Below, one piece after another: positions 25,090-34,104 of a stretch of 64,000 bases of DNA (the first letter of the stretch is position 1; every line of letters begins with the position of its first letter). The notes beneath the pieces were generated by a model that ran no database searches, was not told the DNA's origin, and saw only the letters and a program-made list of their open reading frames with translations. The position numbers were made by a program, and so were the translations under genes. Source of the DNA: Sclerurus mexicanus (lineage: Eukaryota > Chordata > Aves > Passeriformes > Furnariidae); NCBI GenBank assembly GCA_013396755.1, contig VWZF01002914.1, positions 880,335 to 944,334 of the forward strand, in the 5' to 3' direction.

Positions 25090-27322
25090 CTGATAAGGAA
25101 GGAGACTTGAGTACAATTGGTACTGAGATGATATATAGATAGAGAAGTGATTTCAGAACATGCTCTTGTGGTGGACACCACAGAGAATGAGGCACCTTGG
25201 ACCCTGGTGACCAACAAAAGCAGAGCTCTGCTTCAGTGTCCAGCCTTCAGAATTACAACCAAAACCAGATATGAAGCTTCAATGGCTGCATATGCCCATG
25301 GACAAGATCTGCAAGGACAAAATGTACCAGCAGCACACAGTGGATACCACAAAAAAGAAATTATGAGTACTTGCAGTGAGTGACTCTGTTCTGGACACAA
25401 AACCCCCCTATTTTGTTCCTTTTAAAGGTAAGGAAATGTGGCAGAATTGGCCTAACTGTGAGCTCCTGAGTCTGCTCAAAACCAAACCAGAACCACACCA
25501 GAATTGGAAAAGACACAAAGACCTGTTGAGAGCTACCGCCGCTTTTCCAGGGTGTGCAGAGATGCAGTTGGACAAGCAAAAGCTGAACTTGAATTGAAAT
25601 TGGCCAGAGATGTCGAAAGCCACAACAAAGGGTTCTTCTGGTATTTAAACAAGCAGAAGAAAAATATTGGTCCACTGTTGTACAGCACAGATTTATTAGT
25701 CACCAACAGTGCTGTAAAGACTGATGTTCTCAACACTTTCTTCACCTCTGTGTTTTATCAGCTCTGTTGGGCCCCACACCTTGGAAATAAAAATCCAGGT
25801 TGATGCAGACATGCACCCACCATCACTGAAGGAAGAGTTGGAATGTGAACTATTACAGGAGCTGGACCCCTGGAAACCAATGGGCCCTGACAATATCCAC
25901 CCACTGGCTGACATAATTGTGAGTCCACTCTCCATAATTTTTGAGAAGTTGTGAGGATTAGGGGATATCCCAGAAGACTGGAAGAAGGCAAATGTCACCC
26001 TCATCTACAAGAAGAGTTTAAAGGAGACTCCAGGAAATTATAAGCACACCAATTTTACTTCACTCCCCAAGAAGGTTGTGAAGTGAATCCTCCTGGGGCA
26101 AATCACAAGTCAGATGAAGCATGTAAATGAGAAAAGCCAGCGTGGGTTCATCAAAGGCAAGTCATGCTAGAAAAAACTGATCTTCCTCTATGACAAAGTA
26201 ACCAGTTCAGCAGATGTGGCATGAGCAGTGGACATAACCTATTAGGATTTCTCTAAGGCACTTTCCCACAACCTGCTGCTGGAATAACTGGCATTACAGC
26301 CTGGACAAATGGGCCATCTGGTGGGTGGGGACTGGCTGACATACCCAGAGGATGGTGGTAAATAGCTCCTTTTCAGATTGGCAGCCTGTCCCAAGGGAGG
26401 TCTCCAGGAATGGATATTGGGCCCAATGTCATCTAATATCTTCATAAGTGATCTGGAAGATGGGATCAAGTGTACCCTGATGAAGTTTTCAGAAGATGTG
26501 AAACTCAGTGGGGAAGTAGGTACTTTGGAAAGGAGAAGCATTCTACAGGAAGATTTGCATAGTCTGGAAGAGTGGACTAACAGAACTTCATGAAGTTCAA
26601 CAAGGAAAAGTGTAAAGTCTTACACCTGGGAAAACATAATGCAGCATAGACTGGGATTTACCCAGCTGGGGACTAGCTCCGTAGAAAGGGAATTGTGGAT
26701 TTTGGTGAACAACAAGCTCCATATAAGTGACCAGCGTGCTGCTGCAACCAACAGGATTTGGGCTGCATCAACAAGGGCATCACCGCTAGAGATTAAGTCA
26801 TTATCCCATTCAGTGCTTTTCAGGCCACACCTGGAATACTGTGCTCAGTTTTGGTCCCAACTATAAAAAAGTAAAAAATGTGGACAGGCTGTAGAGGATC
26901 CAGAGAATAACTACAAAGATGATCCAAAGGCTGGGAAAGTTGATAATATGAGGAAAAAAGCTAAGAGAATTGAGTTTGTTCAGCTTCGGGAAAAGAAGGC
27001 TTGGGGAGACCTTATCACCATATTCCACTGTGTAAAGGGCAGCTACAAAGACAATGGAAACTCCTTTTTCCTAAGGAGTCACATGGAAAACGTGAGAGAT
27101 GATGGGTACAAATTACTCCTGGAAAGACTCTGATTAGGCACAATAGGAAAATCTTTCACAATGAGAACAGTCAGACATTGGAATAATGTCACCAGGGAAG
27201 TGGTGGCTGAACACTAAAGATTCAGCTTAACAGGGTACTGGGCCATCTTGTCTGGACTGTACTTTTGCCAAGAAAGGTTAGACCAGATGACACGTGAGGT
27301 GCTCTTCCAACTTATCCATGAA
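25090..27322 (+). mobile_element. CR1 LINE copy with internal deletion and decayed ORF2
   Basis: A long but dead CR1. From 25147 the plus frame reads '..TENEAPWTLVTNKSRALLQ..' then '..TKTRYEA..', which resembles the N-terminal part of avian CR1 ORF1 (moderate confidence, from memory). The ORF1 esterase-like part and the ORF2 endonuclease are not visible, so an internal deletion lies near 25380-25430. From about 25430 the ORF2 linker and reverse transcriptase can be followed: 'PNCELLSLLKTK', 'VCRDAVGQAKAELELKLARDVE' (25555-25620), 'WKPMGPDNIHP' (about 25870-25904), 'GDIPEDWKKANVTLIYKK', 'SQRGFIKGK', 'FISDLEDGIK'. After that come the conserved C-terminal region and a CR1-like 3' end 'ttccaacttatcc'. 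In-frame stops and frameshifts are frequent. The catalytic FADD is FSED (26486-26497), so it is inactive. Confidence 0.9.
25504..26593 (+). pseudogene. CR1 ORF2 reverse transcriptase, inactivated
   Basis: This is the reverse-transcriptase part of the CR1 above. The domain would prime cDNA synthesis at a nicked genomic target. Frames change several times: 25504-25803, then 25724-25954, then a stretch with stops to about 26370, then 26378-26593. Visible motifs in order are the AKAELELKLA linker, MGPDNIHP (normally MGPDGIHP), EDWKKANV, GFIKGKSC followed by a stop, and the B/C-block '..NIFISDLEDGIK'. The catalytic FADD tetrad is altered to FSED, losing one of the two metal-binding aspartates, and multiple stops interrupt it. 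It cannot produce an active enzyme. Confidence 0.88.
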
Positions 27323-27769
27323 TGCAAGGCATCAGGTTCAGTTCTGCCTTGAATCTGATCTTGTGCACTGTTTCTCAGACTGCTTGCATTCTGAGTTCAG
27401 GGTACAGCCATATCTGCACTCCTAGATTTTTCTGTACCTTCAGGCCCCTTGTGCATGCTGAAAAGGCTAACTCACCTAGTTTTCAAGTCTGCAGTTGTTG
27501 AGACTGCAGTCCCTGGACTCTTCCTTGTTCACCCCAGGGCTTCACTGATGTTCAGCATCTGGTTTCTCATTGGCAATAGTAAGGTTATTTTGTGACCAGA
27601 CTCCTCTCATTCAATTTATTCAAATCAATAGTATTGCAGAGAGGGCATAAAAGGAGAACAATTCCAGGTAGTTTCTGTATCACAGGCCCTGGCTCTTATG
27701 GGATTTTTTGATCTCTCTCTGTTCCTTTCTGGAATGACAATACAGTGGATTGTCAAGCACTCAAGCAGA
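27323..27769. other. Short unclassified stretch between two CR1 copies
   Basis: No known motif was identified. It could be unique DNA or the more decayed 5' part of the following CR1. A 'gcataaaagg' TATA-like string occurs near 27646, but nothing around it supports a promoter. Confidence 0.4.
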
Positions 27770-29838
27770 TTTCAGAAGATGACAGAAGTACATGGTGGAC
27801 CAGCCCTGTGTGACACACAGCTGGTTCTGCTATTCACAGGCAAGGAGTAATGGGCTGGGGAGATGATAATGAATTGCAGTCTTGGCTGTAGTGACCTCGA
27901 AGCAGTGGAGTTCAGAATGGTAAGGGAGTGACAAAAGAGAAGAGCAAGAATACTGATCCTGGACTTCAGGCAAGTATCCTTAAGTGTGTGCAGGAAATAT
28001 CTTGGTAGGATCCTGTGCAAAGACACTGCCTCAATGCAAAAACTGGGAGATGGAAGTGAGACAGACTAGAGAAGAATAATTTAGAACCCTTACCTAGCTA
28101 TTAAGGTATAGTGTTAGGAAAGCTAAAACTCATTGAGATGTGGTGTTTGCAAGGAACATAGAAAGGAAAAAAGTAACAAAAAATATTCTATGGTTGCATT
28201 GGAAGCAAAACACTGAAAATGAAAATATGGGAGTACTGATGAATGGGGCAGGTGATTTATAGCAATGAATGCAAACTAGACTGAGTTACTCACTTTTGTT
28301 TCTTACACTTTTGCCTCACTTTTCATCAACAGAGTCTCCCAGGTCTCTATAACTAATGACAAGTTTGAAGAAGGGGAAGAACTATTAGCAGTGGATGAGG
28401 ATCAATGCTGGTATTACCTGAAAAAACCTCCATCCATACACATGTATAGGTCAGGCTGCATTCCAGGATGCTAAGAGAATTGAACAATATCCTTGCACAA
28501 CTGCTTTGTGTTGTCTTTCACAGGTAATAGAGACTGAGGGAGATTCCTGACAACAGAAGAAAAGCGCTCATCTTCAGAAAGGATCAAAAAGAAAATCTGG
28601 TGAACTACAGGCCATTGAACCTCACTTTGTCCCTGGGAACATCATAAAGCAAGTTCTCAAGGAGCACAGGTCTAGGCATAAGGAGGAGAAAAAGAAGGTC
28701 GCTGGCTTGTTGAGGGTAAATTGTGCCTGACTAACCTCATTGCCTCCTGGATAAAATGGCTGAGTTTACACACGAAGTGAGAATGAGGGATGTCATTTAT
28801 ATGAATTTCATCAAGACTTTCAACATTGCCTTCATCTGCTAAAGGCTGGGTGAGTGAACAACCAGTAGGTAAACCTCTAGTTGAATGATCAGGCTCAAGA
28901 GTTTAATTGGTTGTGGTCATACTGTACACATAATAAACAGAGTGCTAGAGAGGTCTAACCTGGGAACTGTTGTGTTTAATGTCTTTAACAATAGTCTGGA
29001 AAAGGCAGTGGAGTGTGTTTTCATCAGCTTTGGAGATGTTACCAAACTGAGGAGACTAGTCAATATGCTTAACAGCAGGGCTGACATATGGTAGAAATGG
29101 TCTGACAGGAACCTTATGATTTTGAACAGGGCCAAATATGAAGACCTGCATATGGAAACGAAGAACACATTACAGTGACAGTGGCTGGAGGCAGACTACC
29201 TGGAGAGGAGCTCTGTGAAAAAAGCTAACAAAAAACAAATCCAAGAGCCTTCTATGTTATATTAATGCAAGGAGAGCTGGTAGATTAAGAGATGTTTTCC
29301 TCCTCCATTCACAGCATATTAGACTGCACCTGGAATACAGTGTACAGTTTTGGCCCCCCAATACAAATAGATATTAACAAACTGTAGCAAGTTCATCAAA
29401 AGGCCACTATAGTATGTAGAAGTTGTGAGCCTGTCCTGTTTAGCATGGAGGAGAAAAGTCTTCTCCAGGCTAAACTGAAGAAACTGAAAAGAACTGGATA
29501 AGTTGAACACATGCCCCTTCCAGGTCCTATTGAGAGCCTGCACAGTAGTGCATGAGAGGTCAAAGAGAGGCAAGTGGTGCGAGTTGAAATAACGTTCATA
29601 CTGAGTATAAGGGCTAACTCTTTCTGCAGAAGCAAGGGGTGAAAGCTTGGTTGCAAGAAGGTTAACCAGAGAAGTTATGCACTCTCTGTCCATCCCTGGA
29701 GGTTTTCAAGTATAAAATCCTGAGCAACCAGGTCTAACCACAGAGGTTACCTTGTTCTGAGTAGGAAGTTTGACTAGAGAGCTCCACAGACACCTTTCAC
29801 TCTAAATTGTCTCAAGATCCAAACCTATGATACCATGA
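27770..29838 (+). mobile_element. Second, more diverged CR1 copy (endonuclease C-terminus plus RT)
   Basis: The plus-strand translation of about 27790-27920 reads '..LLFTGKE*' and then '..SLGCSDLEAVEFRM', matching the end of the CR1 ORF2 endonuclease where the SDHE motif normally stands (here SDLE). The RT region follows with many stops: 'gtgaactacaggccattgaacctc' (VNYRPLNLT block) near 28600, 'ctgactaacctcattgcctcctgg' near 28729, then '..VVFNVFNNSLEKAVE..FGDVTKL' (28966-29046). The catalytic FADD appears as FGDV at 29029-29040, so it is dead. The 3' part ('agactgcacctggaatacagtgtacagttttgg'-like near 29321, 'tccctggaggttttcaag' near 29693) leads to a decayed end 'cctatgataccatga'. It lies in the same orientation as the previous CR1 but is visibly more mutated, so the two are separate insertions. 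Confidence 0.85.
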
Positions 29839-29897
29839 ACGTAACACAAGAAACTGCGTATATGGCTGGGTGTGCTTGAGCCTCCTACATAGTCGCT
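29839..29897. other. Short unique left flank of the duplicated unit
   Basis: About 60 bp between the CR1 end and the first base of the 2.1-kb duplicated unit. It occurs once only, which helps define the left junction. Confidence 0.6.
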
Positions 29898-30667
29898 ATT
29901 CCTCCCCTAGCATATCCCAGTGTATTTGAACTTCCTATATGCTCGTTTTTCAGGGCCTTTTGCCTTTTGTGTTTAACCAGACTCTGTTCCTCTTCCACGT
30001 TTAATATTTCATATAGAAGTATCCTCTTCGATTTTTTTTCTCCTGGTGCACATAAGAAAACATTGTTTCAGCAGTGGGGTTTAATTACCATCCCTGGTGT
30101 CTTTAGTTCTTGCAGGAGGTCTACTTTATCTTAAAATCTTAATTGGGGCTGCTAGAAATATTAAGTCACATAAAATATTTGAAATTCTAAAATATTACAC
30201 TGTCTAAATAGAACATAATGATATAACTTCTCCCTCTAATCATTGACATTATCATTAGGTGCACCAACTCCTGCAAAGATAACCTGATAAAATGGGTGAC
30301 CTGATTAAGCACTTCCTGACTGATCAGAGAGCACCATATTAGCAAACCTTATGTTGTGCTTCTGCATGATGAGGGAATGGCCTAAAAAAAAACCAAAAAA
30401 CCAAAGAGAAAAGAACTGGAAAAAAACTTAATATAGAGCTATCAAATATGAACTGTTGACTTCCACTTAAAAGAAGAGGATCAGAAATACCGTGCTGCAC
30501 ATAAGGAAGAAGTTTAGTTCACTTGCATATTGCAAAATCTTTTGCATGAATTGTTCCTTAAAGACCTTAATTATACAGCGGCTAATACTAAATACAAAAT
30601 TACTGGGAAAGTGGAAGCAGCTACTAATATCTTTGAAAACAGGTAGAGAGATGGTATCAGTTTAATT

Positions 30668-30765
30668 TGTGAGTGGATCAGGGCATTGGGGCTGTGAAAG
30701 GGCTGGAAGGAATGTCCTCTAAGGAGCATCTGAAGACTGGGTTTGTTGAGTTTGGAGAAAAGGAG
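30668..30765 (+). mobile_element. CR1 fragment, left part, split by an LTR-like insertion (copy 1)
   Basis: 'gtggatcagggcattggggctgtgaaagg', 'gtcctctaaggagcatctgaag' and 'gagtttggagaaaaggag' follow the order of the CR1 ORF2 C-terminal region. The match stops at 'aggag' (30761-30765) and resumes at 31659 with 'aggagtttgagaggtgacc', so one CR1 was interrupted. Confidence 0.8.
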
Positions 30766-31658
30766 TGTTATAGTTTCAAAATCTTTCATGGAATTTTTTC
30801 TCTCCCTTACCAAACAGAGGTTTGGGAGCTGAAACCACTCCCCCCATTATCTGCTCCCAAAACCAGCTAACAAAGGGATATCTGATAGCTTTGCATTCCA
30901 AATTAATGGCTGGGGAGAGAACTGCAGAAGGTGGGGTAGGGAGAGAGAGGTTTTTCTGGGTTTTTTGCGACATTTCTCTCCTCTGACTGCTGTGTATGCC
31001 AGCCACCATTTGCCAGGCTAGTGGAAGCACTTGGAGGGAACTCCTCTGCCTTGGCCCACCAACTCCACGTGTCCTGTGCTGCTCTTCAGAGAGAGAAGTC
31101 ACCACTTTCTGGATTCACTGTAGATTCCTCAAGGGGTCAACACCATCTACAGAGGAGTTGCTGCCTTTCCACCCCACCCNTCCCCCCCCACCCACCCCTG
31201 CAATGCTTTTTTGGACAAAGGACAGTAGGAGAGGGTCTTCACACTGCCCACAGGAAAGGTTTCATCCCTTCCCTGTGGATGCCATTCCCATGTGATCTTT
31301 TGGTGCTAACGCTTCTTCCTGCCCTTAGTCTTTGCCTTGCCAGAGCCTGTGAGTGACTTTCCCAGCTGCTGCCTCCTGAGGCACAGCATCGTCTCCTGCT
31401 GTCTGTGAATATAACTGCACCAAAGGGACAGAGATAGGAATGGATTTGTTTGAAGGTTTTGGTTAAGGTGTTGCTGTCTGTTCTGTTCTGGTTTTGGTTA
31501 TATATATATATATATATATATGTGTAGTGAAGAACTGCTATCCTTTTCTAAACATTTTCTGATTAAAATATCTTAATTTCAAAGATTGTGGTGGTTTTTG
31601 GGAAGAGGCCCCCTTCCTAGTCCAGACAGACATCTTAGTTTTCTTTTAAACTGAGAGA
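30766..31658 (+). mobile_element. LTR-like insertion inside a CR1 (copy 1)
   Basis: An 893-bp block begins TGTTATAG exactly where the CR1 match breaks and ends where it resumes. It is flanked by a 5-bp direct repeat AGGAG (30761-30765 and 31659-31663), possibly one base longer. It begins with TG but ends GAGAGA rather than CA, so the 3' terminus is mutated or misjudged. Inside are a C-rich run, a (TA)n tract (31499-31521) and an ATTAAA-type polyadenylation signal near 31562. That combination, with no coding sequence, fits a solo LTR of an ERVL-like element in plus orientation. It must be younger than the CR1 it splits. Chance frames of about 60-110 codons in it have no recognisable domain. 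Confidence 0.65.
31180..31180. other. Single-N gap in a C-rich run
   Basis: One N sits between 'accccaccc' and 'tccccccccaccc'. Copy 2 lacks this N and 13 adjacent bases, so the length of the C-rich run is unresolved here. Confidence 0.95.
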
Positions 31659-31995
31659 AGGAGTTTGAGAGGTGACCTTATTGCTCATTACAGCTTCCTG
31701 AGGAGAAGTGGAGAAGATTTTGAGCTCTTCACTTTGGGATCCAGTGACAGGAATGGTTCAAAGCTTCACCAGTGGAGTTTTGAATGGAACAATAGGAAGC
31801 ACGTCCTTTCTGGGAGCGTGACCAAGCACAGGATAGCTAAAAAGGTTGTGGTTTATACCAAAAGCCTGACAGTGTTTAGGAGGTATTTGGACAATGCCCT
31901 TAACACCATGCATTACCTTTTGTTCAGCGCTGAGCTGGTCAGGCAGTTGAACAAGAGGAGTGCTGTAGGTCCCTTCCAGTTGAAATATTCTAGTG
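31659..31995 (+). mobile_element. CR1 fragment, right part (copy 1)
   Basis: This resumes the CR1 ORF2 C-terminus: the frame from 31665 reads 'RGDLIAHYSFLRRSGEDFELFTLGSSDRNGSKLHQWSF', equivalent to the CR1 'GDLI..Y.FL...SSDR..GNGSKL.QG.F' block. It continues to 'ggtcccttccagttgaaat', a degraded CR1 3' end. The 118-codon frame is the repeat's own decayed frame, not a host gene. Confidence 0.85.
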
Positions 31996-32007
31996 TAATC
32001 TGGTCTA

Positions 32008-32008
32008 N
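32008..32008. other. Single-N join between two near-identical 2.1-kb copies
   Basis: One N separates the last base of copy 1 from the first base of copy 2. A one-base gap exactly at a duplication junction is typical of an assembly join rather than a biological breakpoint. Confidence 0.95.
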
Positions 32009-32778
32009 ATTCCTCCCCTAGCATATCCCAGTGTATTTGAACTTCCTATATGCTCGTTTTTCAGGGCCTTTTGCCTTTTGTGTTTAACCAGACTCTGTTC
32101 CTCTTCCACGTTTAATATTTCATATAGAAGTATCCTCTTCGATTTTTTTTCTCCTGGTGCACATAAGAAAACATTGTTTCAGCAGTGGGGTTTAATTACC
32201 ATCCCTGGTGTCTTTAGTTCTTGCAGGAGGTCTACTTTATCTTAAAATCTTAATTGGGGCTGCTAGAAATATTAAGTCACATAAAATATTTGAAATTCTA
32301 AAATATTACACTGTCTAAATAGAACATAATGATATAACTTCTCCCTCTAATCATTGACATTATCATTAGGTGCACCAACTCCTGCAAAGATAACCTGATA
32401 AAATGGGTGACCTGATTAAGCACTTCCTGACTGATCAGAGAGCACCATATTAGCAAACCTTATGTTGTGCTTCTGCATGATGAGGGAATGGCCTAAAAAA
32501 AAACCAAAAAACCAAAGAGAAAAGAACTGGAAAAAAACTTAATATAGAGCTATCAAATATGAACTGTTGACTTCCACTTAAAAGAAGAGGATCAGAAATA
32601 CCGTGCTGCACATAAGGAAGAAGTTTAGTTCACTTGCATATTGCAAAATCTTTTGCATGAATTGTTCCTTAAAGACCTTAATTATACAGCGGCTAATACT
32701 AAATACAAAATTACTGGGAAAGTGGAAGCAGCTACTAATATCTTTGAAAACAGGTAGAGAGATGGTATCAGTTTAATT

Positions 32779-32876
32779 TGTGAGTGGATCAGGGCATTGG
32801 GGCTGTGAAAGGGCTGGAAGGAATGTCCTCTAAGGAGCATCTGAAGACTGGGTTTGTTGAGTTTGGAGAAAAGGAG
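32779..32876 (+). mobile_element. CR1 fragment, left part (copy 2)
   Basis: Counterpart of 30668-30765 at offset 2,111; same break at AGGAG. If the duplication is an assembly artefact, this is not an independent insertion. Confidence 0.8.
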
Positions 32877-33755
32877 TGTTATAGTTTCAAAATCTTTCAT
32901 GGAATTTTTTCTCTCCCTTACCAAACAGAGGTTTGGGAGCTGAAACCACTCCCCCCATTATCTGCTCCCAAAACCAGCTAACAAAGGGATATCTGATAGC
33001 TTTGCATTCCAAATTAATGGCTGGGGAGAGAACTGCAGAAGGTGGGGTAGGGAGAGAGAGGTTTTTCTGGGTTTTTTGCGACATTTCTCTCCTCTGACTG
33101 CTGTGTATGCCAGCCACCATTTGCCAGGCTAGTGGAAGCACTTGGAGGGAACTCCTCTGCCTTGGCCCACCAACTCCACGTGTCCTGTGCTGCTCTTCAG
33201 AGAGAGAAGTCACCACTTTCTGGATTCACTGTAGATTCCTCAAGGGGTCAACACCATCTACAGAGGAGTTGCTGCCTTTCCACCCCACCCACCCCTGCAA
33301 TGCTTTTTTGGACAAAGGACAGTAGGAGAGGGTCTTCGCACTGCCCACAGGAAAGGTTTCATCCCTTCCCTGTGGATGCCATTCCCATGTGATCTTTTGG
33401 TGCTAACGCTTCTTCCTGCCCTTAGTCTTTGCCTTGCCAGAGCCTGTGAGTGACTTTCCCAGCTGCTGCCTCCTGAGGCACAGCATCGTCTCCTGCTGTC
33501 TGTGAATATAACTGCACCAAAGGGACAGAGATAGGAATGGATTTGTTTGAAGGTTTTGGTTAAGGTGTTGCTGTCTGTTCTGTTCTGGTTTTGGTTATAT
33601 ATATATATATATATATATGTGTAATGAAGAACTGCTATCCTTTTCTAAACATTTTCTGATTAAAATATCTTAATTTCAAAGATTGTGGTGGTTTTTGGGA
33701 AGAGGCCCCCTTCCTAGTCCAGACAGACATCTTAGTTTTCTTTTAAACTGAGAGA
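32877..33755 (+). mobile_element. LTR-like insertion inside a CR1 (copy 2)
   Basis: Counterpart of 30766-31658, 14 bp shorter because the C-rich run lacks the N-containing extra bases. It has the same TG start, the same AGGAG flanks and the same (TA)n tract length. Confidence 0.65.
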
Positions 33756-34092
33756 AGGAGTTTGAGAGGTGACCTTATTGCTCATTACAGCTTCCTGAGG
33801 AGAAGTGGAGAAGATTTTGAGCTCTTCACTTTGGGATCCAGTGACAGGAATGGTTCAAAGCTTCACCAGTGGAGTTTTGAATGGAACAATAGGAAGCACG
33901 TCCTTTCTGGGAGCGTGACCAAGCACAGGATAGCTAAAAAGGTTGTGGTTTATACCAAAAGCCTGACAGTGTTTAGGAGGTATTTGGACAATGCCCTTAA
34001 CACCATGCATTACCTTTTGTTCAGCGCTGAGCTGGTCAGGCAGTTGAACAAGAGGAGTGCTGTAGGTCCCTTCCAGTTGAAATATTCTAGTG
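33756..34092 (+). mobile_element. CR1 fragment, right part (copy 2)
   Basis: Counterpart of 31659-31995 at offset 2,097. Here the natural right flank is visible: after 'gttgaaatattctagtg' the sequence becomes unique ('attttgattttgtcttcc'). Confidence 0.85.
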
Positions 34093-34104
34093 TAATCTGG
34101 TCTA

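Larger units (their letters stand above)
29898..32007 (+). repeat. 2.1-kb tandem duplication unit, copy 1 (2,110 bp)
   Basis: Bases from 29898 onward recur from 32009 with a constant offset of 2,111 until the C-rich site at 31180. After it the offset is 2,097, because copy 1 has 14 extra bases (including one N) in that C-rich run. Apart from this I noticed only two substitutions: A at 31241 versus G at 33338, and G at 31527 versus A at 33624. The copies are separated by a single N at 32008. This pattern is best explained by two overlapping contig ends joined without merging; a true recent tandem duplication is the alternative. The unit holds about 770 bp of unique sequence, then a CR1 3' fragment split by an LTR-like insertion. 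Confidence 0.95.
32009..34104 (+). repeat. 2.1-kb tandem duplication unit, copy 2 (2,096 bp)
   Basis: Near-identical to 29898-32007 (see that entry). Its right flank continues into unique sequence at 34105, while copy 1 continues into the N. Removing one copy and the N would leave one continuous locus with the left flank at 29897 and the right flank at 34105. Confidence 0.95.

Noticed and set aside
30776..31356. Frames of about 65-111 codons repeated at 32.7-33.4 kb
   Set aside because: They fall in the LTR-like insertion and are duplicated only because the whole 2.1-kb unit is duplicated. Some contain undefined residues from the N at 31180.
31665..32021. 118-codon frame resembling a conserved protein
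   Set aside because: It is the decayed C-terminal part of CR1 ORF2, not a host gene.
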